A DNA stretch of 39,584 nucleotides from CAYFJV01 sp964460605 (GCA_964460605.1 CAYWPT010000005.1:1-39584), one strand, 5' to 3'; counted from the first letter of the stretch, positions 7,144 to 15,055 are shown. The notes: a model not told the origin generated them from the sequence alone. Program-made: numbers and translations.

Positions 7144-8025
7144 ATGGTATTAGAACACATTTTTCCTGAGGATTGGTTAGAAAGAAAAGCAAGTTTTGCA
7201 TTTATTTTAGGTATAGTATATTCAATTATAGGAATTTTAGTTGCAAGCATTTTATTTCCAGGGGATCCTGCTTTAGTTGCAGTAGCCTTTACTTCTTTAC
7301 TCTTACTTCCAGAATTGTATAAAATTTTTTCAATAGAAGAGAGGAAAGAGAGTATGGAGCAGAGAATATCTCTTAAAGCTCTTTGGAGAGATGATTGGGA
7401 GTTAGTTAAAATCTATATTGCTTTATTTATCGGAATCATGTTAGTATATTCTTTAGGTACCATGTTATTACCTTCATTTGAGACAAACACATTATTTAGA
7501 GAACAGTTAGAAATTCGTTTAGGTCAAGGCTTTGCTGGAAATGCTGTTTTTGGAGAATGGAACGGAGATTTATTTTGGAGTTTACTAAGTAATAACTTTT
7601 TGGTCTTGTTAGCATGTTTTATTATGGCTTTACTCACGGGAGATGGGGCAATATTCTTGATAACATGGAATGCTTCTGTATGGGGAACTATTTTTGGGTT
7701 CACTGCAAGAGGTGCGAGTCAATTTAGTGGAGAGAGTACATTCTTGCTTTTTGGAACGATTATGCTCATAGTATTTCCACACATGATGATTGAAGGTATA
7801 AGTTATTTCTTAGCCGCCATATCTGGTTCGGTCATAAGTAAAGATGTTTTATTAGAAGAATTTGCTTCTGAGAAGTTTTTAGAAGTATTTGGTTTTAATC
7901 TGTACCTTTTTTTGATAGCTCTAATCTTCTTGTTATTAGGGGCTGGCGTAGAAACATGGGTATTAGAAAATGCAACACGCTATCAAGACATAATTAGGAT
8001 GAGCTTGATTGCGGCAGGCAGTTAA
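7144..8025 (+). CDS. SpoIIM/DUF95-like integral membrane protein
   Basis: A 293-residue polytopic membrane protein with about five to six hydrophobic segments. The layout is a short N-terminal soluble part (MVLEHIFPEDWLERK), two TM helices, a linker, and a C-terminal block of TM helices. It resembles the archaeal stage II sporulation protein M (DUF95) family, including the NNFLVLLACFIMALLTG segment and a PHMMIEGISYF helix. Archaea do not sporulate and the function of these homologues is unknown; a role in envelope remodelling is only a guess. The ATG at 7144 is well placed behind GAGGT (7130-7134). Confidence 0.7.
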   Translation: MVLEHIFPEDWLERKASFAFILGIVYSIIGILVASILFPGDPALVAVAFTSLLLLPELYKIFSIEERKESMEQRISLKALWRDDWELVKIYIALFIGIMLVYSLGTMLLPSFETNTLFREQLEIRLGQGFAGNAVFGEWNGDLFWSLLSNNFLVLLACFIMALLTGDGAIFLITWNASVWGTIFGFTARGASQFSGESTFLLFGTIMLIVFPHMMIEGISYFLAAISGSVISKDVLLEEFASEKFLEVFGFNLYLFLIALIFLLLGAGVETWVLENATRYQDIIRMSLIAAGS

Positions 8026-8071
8026 ATTTTCCTTTTTTTTTTTAATATAAATTAGTTTTTGAATTTATCCT

Positions 8072-8917
8072 TTATTTCTTTCCAAAACCTTTACCCACTT
8101 TGTTATGGGGGTTACAGGTTTCATAAAAATCACATTGACCGGTCCTCCATTTACAGAGGGGAGTAATGTTTCTTTTATAATCAGAAATTTCTTCGGTGAG
8201 TTCAGTATGTGCATGAATCTGTTCAATTTCTAATTTGCATTTCTCAACCATTTCTTGAGTAACATGAATCATCTTCAAAGAATCTCTTAAGAAAAATGCA
8301 CCAACTTTTTCGGGTAACTTCCCATGTTTCTCTTGATACATCATAGCGTAGATTGAGAGTTGTCTGAGGATACTCTCTTTTAGTTCAGCTTTCTTATTGG
8401 TTTTATAATCCACAATGTGTACTCGTCCATCATCAAAGACTTCAATCGCATCAATATACCCACGCACATTATGAGTTTCTGATTTGTACTCCATCTCTCT
8501 AATCGGAGCGATTTCCATGAAAGCTTGTGAAATGGTTTTATTCTCACCACTCAAAGCTTTATTTAGATCTTTTAAGAAATAGTTATGCCAATTTAAAGTC
8601 ATAACCATGCTTTCTTCGAAATAAAATTTAAGATTGTCTGGAGACAGGCCTAGTTTGCATAAACGTTCTTCATATTGACCCCAATGGTACAATAATAATC
8701 TTTGAATGGCAGCTTTAAACTTAATTTGGTAATCCTCTTTAGTAAAACTAGTGGCATCAATATCATAGAAATCTTCTAATGCAGAATGGACAATATTACC
8801 TCGTACTAAATGAATTGAATCTCCAGTAGGTAATTTCTCTATGTACTGATAATAATACTTCCTCTGACACTGTTTAAAAGTGTTTATTGAAGAAGGTGAT
8901 TGTAATCTTGTTGCCAT
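8072..8917 (-). CDS. RecB-family PD-(D/E)XK exonuclease with probable Fe-S cluster
   Basis: A 281-residue nuclease of the RecB/Cas4-like family. The N-terminal SPSSINTFKQCQRKYYYQYI supplies the first cluster cysteine (Cys17) and the aromatic motif usual in AddB-like nucleases. RGNIVHSALEDFYD provides the catalytic His. The nuclease core is GYIDAIEVFDDG followed by VDYKTNK (D...DYK), then the RQLSIYAMMY QxxxY motif. Three further cysteines near the C-terminus (CKWRTGQCDFYETC) would complete a 4Fe-4S cluster. It is likely a single-strand DNA exonuclease in repair. There are no cas genes or repeat arrays nearby, so this is not Cas4 in a CRISPR setting. Confidence 0.82.
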   Translation of the reverse strand: MATRLQSPSSINTFKQCQRKYYYQYIEKLPTGDSIHLVRGNIVHSALEDFYDIDATSFTKEDYQIKFKAAIQRLLLYHWGQYEERLCKLGLSPDNLKFYFEESMVMTLNWHNYFLKDLNKALSGENKTISQAFMEIAPIREMEYKSETHNVRGYIDAIEVFDDGRVHIVDYKTNKKAELKESILRQLSIYAMMYQEKHGKLPEKVGAFFLRDSLKMIHVTQEMVEKCKLEIEQIHAHTELTEEISDYKRNITPLCKWRTGQCDFYETCNPHNKVGKGFGKK

Positions 8918-9016
8918 TCTCTGTCCCTCAAAATAATTTTTAATTTATTATATAAAAATACTCTGTTAATGCTTTATATGTGTTTTTGGTACATGACCAG
9001 TAGACTAGTGGGGAAG

Positions 9017-9026
9017 TTTTATAAAG
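9017..9026 (+). promoter_or_regulatory. TATA box of the aIF1A gene
   Basis: TTTTATAAAG is centred about 29 nt before the ATG at 9051, the distance expected for a leaderless archaeal mRNA. Confidence 0.6.
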
Positions 9027-9050
9027 CGACCCCTTTATTTCCTAGTATCA

Positions 9051-9398
9051 ATGCCACCATACAAAAAACCAAACAAGAAAGGACATAAAGGACAAGTTGG
9101 AGACCAAGTACTCAGAGTGCGGATTCCTCAAGGCAATGAAATTCTAGGAATTGTCCAAAGACGCGTGGGTGGATCTAGAATGATTGTACAATGTCTTGAT
9201 GGTAAAGAAAGATTATGTAGAATCCCGGGTAGTAAAAGAAGAGGATTATGGGTGCGAGAAAATGATGTCATTATTGTTAAACCTTGGGTGCTTGGAGGAG
9301 ATGCTAAAGGTGATGTTATCTATAAATATAGAAGCAAAGCGGAAGTAGCTTTCTTGAAAAGAAAAGGTTATTTGAAAAGTATTGAAGAAGATTTTTAA
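9051..9398 (+). CDS. eif1a: Translation initiation factor aIF1A
   Basis: A 115-residue protein of the eIF1A family, an S1-like OB-fold factor that occupies the A site of the small ribosomal subunit during start-codon selection. The order is a basic N-terminal tail (PPYKKPNKKGHKG), an OB core with GIVQRRVGGSRMIVQC and CRIPGSKRRGLWVREND, and a C-terminal helix with YRSKAEVAFLKRKGYL. All parts are complete. The gene appears to be transcribed as a leaderless mRNA from its own TATA box. Confidence 0.95.
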   Translation: MPPYKKPNKKGHKGQVGDQVLRVRIPQGNEILGIVQRRVGGSRMIVQCLDGKERLCRIPGSKRRGLWVRENDVIIVKPWVLGGDAKGDVIYKYRSKAEVAFLKRKGYLKSIEEDF

Positions 9399-9449
9399 GT
9401 TCATTTACGAAATAGAGTTTCTAAACTATTACTTTTTATTCTAGAAATG

Positions 9450-9457
9450 TTTAAATG
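9450..9457 (+). promoter_or_regulatory. TATA box deciding the start of the 9480 membrane-protein gene
   Basis: TTTAAATG is centred about 27 nt before the ATG at 9480. It overlaps a second in-frame ATG at 9447, which therefore cannot be the start of a transcript made from this promoter. Confidence 0.5.
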
Positions 9458-9479
9458 CATTTTTTACTCTAAAACTTCT

Positions 9480-10052
9480 ATGGTAAAAAGATTAAGATTA
9501 GTATTCTCAGCCTTTATTGGCTTATTATTACTCATCTATTTGGTGAAGGCGGTGTTTAATTTTCCAGGAACCTTATTTTATTTAGAATTACTTGGAACTT
9601 TAGTATTAACCATACTTATTGTATTTGGTTTAATATTCTCACAAGAGAGAGCAGGGCCGAGAATTTTGTTTAAAGCAGGTGTATTTAGTACTTTAAACTT
9701 TTTCTTATTGTGGTTGTATGCAGGAAGAGAAATCCCATTATTGTTATTGTTATCAGTAGCTTTATTGTTGTTTAACTTACCTTTCCCAGCTCCAACTAAG
9801 AAAAAAGTAGTTTCAAGCGATGCTGGAATGTCTACAGCAGCAGCATTTAGTGAAGCAGATCATAGTATTGTGCTTGATGCTCCTGAAATGAAAGCGAGTG
9901 CTAAAGGAAAATTCGTTGCAAGTAAACGGGGAAAATTCTATCATAAAGCTGGAAGTGATTGGGCTTTGAAGATTAAAAGTGAGAACCAAGTATGGTTTGA
10001 TACTAAAAAAGATGCTCAAGCTAAAGGCTATAAGGAATTTAAGGAAAAATAA
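9480..10052 (+). CDS. Four-TM membrane protein with C-terminal Ada-like domain lacking cysteines
   Basis: A 190-residue protein. Residues 1-105 contain about four hydrophobic helices rich in Leu and Phe. After a linker, the last 50 residues hold FVASKRGKFYHKAGSDWA, then IKSENQVWFDTKKDAQAKGY. This follows the pattern of a small domain (FVASK...YH...C..A..I...N...F.....A...GY) related to the Ada metal-binding fold and found at the ends of many secreted proteins. In this copy the metal-binding cysteines are absent, replaced around Ser-Asp, so metal binding is doubtful. The same domain, with cysteines, ends the protein at 19195-19560. The start is set at ATG 9480 by the TATA box. Function unknown. 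Confidence 0.65.
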   Translation: MVKRLRLVFSAFIGLLLLIYLVKAVFNFPGTLFYLELLGTLVLTILIVFGLIFSQERAGPRILFKAGVFSTLNFFLLWLYAGREIPLLLLLSVALLLFNLPFPAPTKKKVVSSDAGMSTAAAFSEADHSIVLDAPEMKASAKGKFVASKRGKFYHKAGSDWALKIKSENQVWFDTKKDAQAKGYKEFKEK

Positions 10053-10064
10053 ATTTTTATTTTT

Positions 10065-10508
10065 TTATTTAAACAACTCATAGTCTTTCTCAAAGAAACT
10101 AAAATACAAAAACAAGATAATAGAAATTGTCAAAGCACTATCTGCAACATTAAATGATGGAAAAAAATCTGTTCCAATAAAATCAATCACATAATTTCTA
10201 AACAATCTATCGATCATATTCCCAATTGTTCCTGCTAAAAATAAAGCTAAAGCGATCTGTACCTTAAGATCTTTTGAAAATTTTTTATAAAATATTATTA
10301 TCAGTAGAGCAATTACTAAAGAAAATAATCCTAAATATAAGGAGTTTCCTTGCAAAATACCAAAACCAGCCCCTGTATTTTCCACATAAGAGATGTTGAA
10401 AAATAAAATATTAAAATTTGGTTTTACAACTTGCACCAAATATTTCATCAACTGATCAAGAAGGATAACAATTCCAGTTACTAAAAGAAAAAGATGTTTT
10501 TTTACCAT
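10065..10508 (-). CDS. lspA: Lipoprotein signal peptidase (signal peptidase II)
   Basis: A 147-residue protein with four hydrophobic segments and the full set of LspA motifs: an N-terminal LLDQLMKY (Asp18), ENTGAGFG (the bacterial NTGAAF motif), GNMIDRL (Asp100), VIDFIG (Asp109) and FNVADSALT (Asp123). Asp109 and Asp123 are the expected aspartyl dyad. In bacteria LspA removes the signal peptide of prolipoproteins after Lgt has attached a diacylglyceryl group. A probable Lgt is encoded at 22737-23537 and two likely lipoproteins are in the window. It is last in a minus-strand cluster with the coiled-coil protein (7-bp overlap) and the HerA-like ATPase. Clear LspA homologues are unusual in archaea, so transfer from bacteria is likely. 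Confidence 0.9.
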   Translation of the reverse strand: MVKKHLFLLVTGIVILLDQLMKYLVQVVKPNFNILFFNISYVENTGAGFGILQGNSLYLGLFSLVIALLIIIFYKKFSKDLKVQIALALFLAGTIGNMIDRLFRNYVIDFIGTDFFPSFNVADSALTISIILFLYFSFFEKDYELFK

Positions 10509-10888
10509 AATCTTTCATTAGGATCTTTTCGAATACCAGCCGCACCTTCAAGACGAGAAGTTCTTTGATCCAAACTTTGTAATAATGCTTTAATGGTATC
10601 TAATTTGCTGCTAATCAATTCTAAATCTCTATTTGCTACTTGTTGTTGCATATAGTTTTGTTGGTCTCCAAAACCGCCTGGCTTTGGTGGAGGAGAACTT
10701 TGACCATAAGGTGGTGTTTGTGGTGAAGTTAAATTTCCATAATCTGGGCTTCCCAAAGAGTCAGGAACACCTAAATCATCTTTTGGAAATGAAGAGTTTA
10801 AATTTGGATCATTAGGGAAAGGATCTGCTCCGAGCCCAGAATCTAGGTCATCGTTTTTCCAGAATAATAATTTTTTGAATATACTCAT
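10502..10888 (-). CDS. Small protein with Pro-rich N-terminus and C-terminal coiled coil
   Basis: A 128-residue protein. The first 80 residues are low-complexity, rich in Pro, Asp, Asn, Ser and Gly (for example SSPPPKPGGFGDQQ), and probably disordered. Residues about 83-118 form an amphipathic coiled coil (VANRDLELISSKLDTIKALL). I do not recognise a named family. It overlaps lspA by 7 bp and lies 32 bp downstream of the HerA-like ATPase gene, so the three are probably co-transcribed. A scaffold or partner role for the ATPase is an inference from position only. Confidence 0.6.
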   Translation of the reverse strand: MSIFKKLLFWKNDDLDSGLGADPFPNDPNLNSSFPKDDLGVPDSLGSPDYGNLTSPQTPPYGQSSPPPKPGGFGDQQNYMQQQVANRDLELISSKLDTIKALLQSLDQRTSRLEGAAGIRKDPNERLW

Positions 10889-10920
10889 TCTTTAAAGTAA
10901 GCTTCCTTTTCTTTTAAACT

Positions 10921-12279
10921 TTACTCGTGTTCAAGTTTCTCAAACAACTTTAGAGTCTTATTATCTTGCCCCTTAATTGCAAGTGGAGCTTTACCACCAT
11001 GCCAAGTGAAACGTGGTCTCATTTGTACGGGAAATAAAGTTTCATTTGTATCATCAAAAATAACTGCTGCTCCTTTTACTCTAGGTAACATATTAATTTC
11101 TTTATCTAAACCGTGTCTCATATAACTTTGCATTAAGCCACCAAGAGCTTCAATATCCATCTTAGCAGTCAGCCGATGCGCCAAAACAGTATCACTTTGC
11201 GTCATCACATCTGTATGAATTTTAGCTGGTTGTTGTGTTACCAGCATTAAAGAAATACCAGGTTGACGACCTTCACGTAAAATGGTCACTAATGGTTCAG
11301 TTGCTGCAGTTTTTCCTTCACGTGGTAATAATTCGTGCGCTTCATCTAAAGCTAACCAAACTAAAGGTTCACTCATTTTTTCTTCAGTATCTTTAGAAAA
11401 ATAATGCATTGCAGCATCTACTGATTTGAATTCTTCAGTTTTTCTTGCAAGCATTCTTTGTTGGAATAATACTCTTGAAATAATTCCCACAACTAAACCT
11501 TTAATGTCCCAACCAGAAGCCATGGTTGCATAAGGACTTAAATCTAATACAGTTACTTGACCACCTTGCACAATATCTTTTAAGGGAGTTCCTTCACGTG
11601 AGAATATTCCCCAGTTTTTTGCTTTCTCAAACTGATTTTTTACAATGGAACGTGCAACAGGGGGACTTTCATGATCTTCATCTACAACTTCGATAAGCTC
11701 ATCCATAGAATAGCTAGAATTTTTTCTAGCATACCTTTCTCTTAATTTTTGTACAGCTTTTGTAATCAATACTCCTTCAGCAGAATTTTCTTCTATCTTG
11801 AAAGCGTGTGACCAATCTTCTGGTCCAACATCAGTTGCTCTAATGGAAAAAGGGTAATCTGTTGGGATTCCTTGGTCCTTGTACTTGTAAAAGAAATCTG
11901 CTGGCGTGTAAATCTTTACATCTAATGCATGTGGCTCTAATCCCCAATTTTTGAGTATTTCTGATTCTTGCATATTGGGGTACTTCATGGTCCAATAAAT
12001 TCCCATGGTATCTAAAAGGATAATCGATAAATTTTGTTTCACTTCAGGTTCTAAATTTGCCATTCCTTCAGCTACTGAACCCATTGAATATGATTTTCCT
12101 GAGCCACGTTTTCCTACAATAAAAACAACGTGCGCTCCAGCTACATCCATGTATACTGGGTTGGATAAGGAGGTAGTTTGCCCCATACTTACATATTGTT
12201 TGGCAATCATTACTGTTCCTTTTTTCCCATATTTGGCAATATCTGATTTAGATCTGCCAATTATGATATCGAAAGCCAT
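10921..12279 (-). CDS. HerA-like DUF87 ATPase
   Basis: A 452-residue hexameric-type P-loop ATPase of the HerA/FtsK superfamily. Visible are an N-terminal beta-rich region, Walker A GKRGSGKS (residues 56-63), Walker B LVWLALDEAHEL (about 304-315), and a sensor-like ISLMLVTQQPAKI followed by RLTAKMD. Archaeal HerA works with NurA nuclease in DNA end resection, but no nurA gene is adjacent here. The protein may therefore belong to the broader DUF87 group, which includes DNA-pumping and VirB4-like ATPases. It sits between dnaG and the coiled-coil protein/lspA on the same strand, about 60 bp after dnaG. Confidence 0.8.
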   Translation of the reverse strand: MAFDIIIGRSKSDIAKYGKKGTVMIAKQYVSMGQTTSLSNPVYMDVAGAHVVFIVGKRGSGKSYSMGSVAEGMANLEPEVKQNLSIILLDTMGIYWTMKYPNMQESEILKNWGLEPHALDVKIYTPADFFYKYKDQGIPTDYPFSIRATDVGPEDWSHAFKIEENSAEGVLITKAVQKLRERYARKNSSYSMDELIEVVDEDHESPPVARSIVKNQFEKAKNWGIFSREGTPLKDIVQGGQVTVLDLSPYATMASGWDIKGLVVGIISRVLFQQRMLARKTEEFKSVDAAMHYFSKDTEEKMSEPLVWLALDEAHELLPREGKTAATEPLVTILREGRQPGISLMLVTQQPAKIHTDVMTQSDTVLAHRLTAKMDIEALGGLMQSYMRHGLDKEINMLPRVKGAAVIFDDTNETLFPVQMRPRFTWHGGKAPLAIKGQDNKTLKLFEKLEHE

Positions 12280-12339
12280 ATTAGCTTGGAAGATTAAGAA
12301 GAATAAAAATGTATTGTAAATTTAAAGATAGAAATAAGC

Positions 12340-13620
12340 TCATAATTGAGCGTCAGTGAGAACTTTTACTCTTGGGCTTGGTTTTACCTTACTTTCAGTT
12401 CCAATTAAGAATTTAATTCCTAACCTTTCTGAAGTTTTGAGTAAATCTAAGTCAACTGCACCGTCTAAAGCTACTGCATGAATTCCGGTTTTTAGGCTTT
12501 TAATGGTTGTTACAAGTTCAGTTACTGGGACTTTTCCAAGAACTTTTAATTCTGCGTTAAAGATGCAAGCACCACGGGTTCCGAAAAGATCTTCTAAGGT
12601 TTTCTTAAACAAAACTTTTTCTTCATCTTTTAAGCTTAGATTTGCTGTTCTTCTTGTATCTTGACGAGGGGCACTTCTTGGTGAAGGTCTCCGAGAATCC
12701 TGTCGAGGTGATCTACGATCATTGCCACGCTTGATTAATGGTTTAACTAAACGCTTATCTTTATTGATCAAGTCACCATCTTTAGTTACACCTAAATCAA
12801 GTTTAGCTTGTTCTGCAGTAATTTTTCCACGTAAAGCTTTATGGATTTCTTTTTTTGTAATTTCTTCTACTTCCTTTCCATCTGGAGCTTTACATACAAA
12901 ATCAATTTCTGCTACACTGATAAGTTCTCTAATGTTCAAATCTCCGCCGCGGTCACCATCTACAAATACAATTGTAGATTTAGTTTTAGTTAATTCCGCT
13001 AAACTTTTTGGAACTGAAGTGCCATTCATAGAAATTACATTTTTAAAACCATGTTTAAGCATGTTGAGAACATCTGCTCTTCCTTCTACAATGATGATAT
13101 CTTCACTTTCATCTAAGTAAGGACCACAAGGCAACTTCTCAGGGCCAAAGGTTTTAATTTCCATCATTCTTACTGATTTTGACACTTCATCAGCTAACTC
13201 TTGAGAATCAGGCAAAGTATTTTCAGTAAGTTCATGAAGTAAGGCTTTGGCTCTATCAATTACGAATCGTCTTTTGCTTATACGAACATCTTCAATTTTT
13301 TCAACCTTTAATCTTGAGTTACAAGGGCCAATTCTTTGGATAATTTCTAAAGCTGCACCAATGATGGCGGTTTCAGTCTTATCTAAGCTTGAAGGGATAA
13401 CTATATCTCCTGTAGTTTTTCCTCTGCTTGTAGTCAAGTTTACTTCGATTCTACCAATTTTTCCACTTCTTTGTAATTCTCTTAATTCTAGATCATTACC
13501 CAAAAGTCCTTCTGTTTGTCCAAAGATAGCACCAATTACATCTGGTCTATCCACGATTCCATCAATATGGATTTTATTATGAATAATATATTTTGTAGCT
13601 ACTGGGCTAATTTTTGCCAT
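12340..13620 (-). CDS. dnaG: Archaeal DnaG primase-like protein
   Basis: A 426-residue archaeal DnaG. The N-terminus MAKISPVATKYIIHNKIHID is characteristic. A Toprim domain spans about 170-260, with the catalytic Glu in IIIVEGRADV (Glu179) and the Asp pair in VDGDRGG (Asp221 and Asp223). A basic Arg/Ser/Pro-rich linker (about 300-325) separates it from the C-terminal domain. Archaeal DnaG makes RNA primers in vitro and associates with the exosome in some species. The ATG at 13620 has a strong GGAGG site. The gene precedes the HerA-like ATPase gene on the same strand. Confidence 0.93.
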   Translation of the reverse strand: MAKISPVATKYIIHNKIHIDGIVDRPDVIGAIFGQTEGLLGNDLELRELQRSGKIGRIEVNLTTSRGKTTGDIVIPSSLDKTETAIIGAALEIIQRIGPCNSRLKVEKIEDVRISKRRFVIDRAKALLHELTENTLPDSQELADEVSKSVRMMEIKTFGPEKLPCGPYLDESEDIIIVEGRADVLNMLKHGFKNVISMNGTSVPKSLAELTKTKSTIVFVDGDRGGDLNIRELISVAEIDFVCKAPDGKEVEEITKKEIHKALRGKITAEQAKLDLGVTKDGDLINKDKRLVKPLIKRGNDRRSPRQDSRRPSPRSAPRQDTRRTANLSLKDEEKVLFKKTLEDLFGTRGACIFNAELKVLGKVPVTELVTTIKSLKTGIHAVALDGAVDLDLLKTSERLGIKFLIGTESKVKPSPRVKVLTDAQL

Positions 13621-13878
13621 TTTAATTCCTCCATTGAGGATTACAGAACTAAGTTTTTGGTTTTATGTCTAAGTAGATACATTATTCTTACTATGTGTCC
13701 ACTCGCTACTCTTGGTTTTTGCCAAATTTGGCTATGATAAATATGAAAATAAACCTAAATTTCTTAGTTTGTAATCTTGTCTTTTCTTCGCAAAACGTCA
13801 CTTTTGCTGTGATTTAAACACTTTCCACCCTTTGATTAAATGATTGTTAATTTTGGAAAAATACCCAAAATTTACATT

Positions 13879-13898
13879 AAAAATCCACTTGGATTTTT
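13879..13898 (-). terminator. Hairpin with flanking T/A runs, probable terminator
   Basis: AAAAATCC pairs perfectly with GGATTTTT around a four-base loop. It lies just after the folded RNA candidate 13906-13982 on the minus strand and is symmetric, so it could stop transcription from either side. Confidence 0.45.
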
Positions 13899-13905
13899 AA
13901 ATATG

Positions 13906-13982
13906 AAGCCTGTACTACTAACTCCCAAGCTCATAGCTTGGCTATGCCGTAAGCTCCCAGGGGTTACTCTCGCGACAGGCTT
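13906..13982 (-). ncRNA. Candidate structured RNA of about 77 nt, family unknown
   Basis: On the minus strand AAGCCTGT and ACAGGCTT form a perfect 8-bp terminal stem. Inside are an internal loop (CGCGAGAG opposite GTAGT), a second stem (TAACCCC with GGGAGTTA, one bulged A), an AGCT/AGCT stem, a TACGG bulge and an apical CATAGC-CAA-GCTATG hairpin. An alternative 7-bp hairpin, CCAAGCT-ATG-AGCTTGG, competes with the apical one. A TATA box lies 26 nt upstream and a terminator hairpin follows. There are no T-arm or anticodon features, so it is not a tRNA, and I do not recognise 5S, SRP or RNase P motifs. Confidence 0.5.
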
Positions 13983-14003
13983 AATTATTGATTAGATGTC
14001 CTA

Positions 14004-14012
14004 TTTATAAAT
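14004..14012 (-). promoter_or_regulatory. TATA box for the structured RNA candidate
   Basis: TTTATAAAT, nearly symmetric, is centred 26 nt before position 13982, where the terminal stem of the RNA candidate begins. Confidence 0.45.
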
Positions 14013-14024
14013 TCTTTGCTTGAT

Positions 14025-14093
14025 ATGCTCAGAAAACTTTTTTTGCTTAAAATTTAAAGTTTTCTGGCATCTTAAAAATCACAGATTTTAAAG
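14025..14093. repeat. Two adjacent inverted repeats
   Basis: CAGAAAACTTT (14030-14040) and AAAGTTTTCTG (14056-14066) form an 11-bp perfect stem, extended by ATGC/GCAT with one bulged T. Next to it, CTTAAAAATC and GATTTTAAAG (14071-14093) pair at 9 of 10 positions around a 3-base loop. No ORF covers them. They may be terminators or parts of a larger folded transcript; strand is undecided. Confidence 0.5.
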
Positions 14094-14150
14094 AGTTCTA
14101 AAAGGGATTTCATTAGAAAATAAGCTTAAATTTAGTATAAAATGTATTGT

Positions 14151-14217
14151 AAAAAAGGTCCTCAGAAACCCTTCCGAAGAAAGGTAACTGAGGAAAGAGA
14201 GGTGGTTTTGAGGTGTT
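14151..14217 (-). ncRNA. Candidate small RNA with two CACCTC motifs and a UUCG terminator hairpin
   Basis: A TATA box at 14240-14248 predicts a minus-strand start near 14217. The transcript would open with CACCTC twice (complements of 14210-14215 and 14199-14204). A stem CCTCAG/CTGAGG follows, topped by CCTTTC-TTCG-GAAGGG, a closed UUCG tetraloop, and then six T residues at 14156-14151. The third pair of the inner stem is a T-G wobble on the minus strand but a C-A mismatch on the plus strand, which favours the minus orientation. CACCTC equals the anti-Shine-Dalgarno core, so an antisense action on GAGGTG ribosome-binding sites is possible. Confidence 0.4.
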
Positions 14218-14239
14218 TACTACTGATTAGTTAATGTTA

Positions 14240-14248
14240 TTTATAAAT
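14240..14248 (-). promoter_or_regulatory. TATA box for the minus-strand small RNA candidate
   Basis: TTTATAAAT at this position would place a minus-strand start near 14217. Because the sequence is nearly symmetric it could also act on the plus strand. Confidence 0.35.
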
Positions 14249-14319
14249 CTTTCCAAATAAAATTACTAATTGGTGGTAACAAGCAAATTTATAACTAAAG
14301 GGTGCTTTTCGAAGTAAGA

Positions 14320-15024
14320 ATGACACAATATACTTACCAAGAAAGATTTAGAACAGAGAAAGGAGTATTCGATGAATTTACGAAAAGAAACCTTTTTTAT
14401 CTTTCTAGCAGAGGCTTTTTCGATGAACTTAAAAGTCCCATATTCGTAGGTAAAGAAAGTAATGTATTCTCAGCAATTAAAGATGATAAACTTGTTATTG
14501 TAAAGATCTATAGAGTACAAAATGCTGATTTTAAAAAAATGTATGATTATATAGGAAAAGATACGCGTTATGAACATTTAAAGAAAAAAAGAAGAGAAAT
14601 TATTTTTGCATGGACACAAAGAGAGTTCAAAAATTTGCATAAAGCGGAAAAAGCAAAAGTAAATAGTCCAAGGGTAATTGCTGTGAAAAATAATGTTTTA
14701 GTTGAAGAGTTTATTGGAGATGATGAACCAGCACCTCAGTTAAAAAATGCTTATCCTCAAGATCCTGAAAAATTTCTGAAAGCTTTAGTAAAAGATTTGA
14801 AAAAATTATACAAAGAAGGTCTTGTGCATGGTGATTTGTCCAGTTTTAATATTTTAAACTATAAGGATAAACCTGTGATTATTGATTATTCACAATCGAC
14901 TGTAACTAAATCCTCTAACGCACAAGAATTAATGGAAAGAGATCTAGGAAATGTTGCAAGATTCTTCAAAAAATTGGGTGTGCAGACAAGTAAAGAAGCC
15001 TTAGTTAAAAAAATAGTAGGATAG
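14320..15024 (+). CDS. rio1: Rio1-type atypical serine kinase
   Basis: A 234-residue RIO1-family kinase/ATPase needed for late small-subunit ribosome maturation. It has an IFVGKESNVFSA nucleotide loop (about 40-51), LVIVKIYR with the ATP-binding Lys, the insertion typical of Rio1 (DYIGKDTRYEHLKKKRREI), the catalytic loop LVHGDLSSFNIL (about 165-176) and the metal-binding IIDYSQS (about 186-192). A GTG at 14302 would add six residues. The ATG at 14320 follows a TATA-like AATTTATAA (14286-14294) at the leaderless distance and is preferred. It is followed by the KH-domain gene, the usual archaeal order. Confidence 0.93.
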   Translation: MTQYTYQERFRTEKGVFDEFTKRNLFYLSSRGFFDELKSPIFVGKESNVFSAIKDDKLVIVKIYRVQNADFKKMYDYIGKDTRYEHLKKKRREIIFAWTQREFKNLHKAEKAKVNSPRVIAVKNNVLVEEFIGDDEPAPQLKNAYPQDPEKFLKALVKDLKKLYKEGLVHGDLSSFNILNYKDKPVIIDYSQSTVTKSSNAQELMERDLGNVARFFKKLGVQTSKEALVKKIVG

Positions 15025-15055
15025 TTTAAAAAGAAATTACTAATCTGAATTAATA

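Noticed and set aside
8072..8917. Cas4 of a CRISPR system
   Set aside because: There are no repeat-spacer arrays or other cas genes in the window; the layout fits a stand-alone RecB-like nuclease.
12722..13582. Open frames on the plus strand opposite dnaG
   Set aside because: They lie entirely inside the well-supported dnaG gene, their translations have no family character, and no promoter fits.
13906..13982. tRNA reading of the folded RNA candidate
   Set aside because: The terminal stem is 8 bp, no TTCRA T-loop exists and no 7-nt anticodon loop can be drawn.
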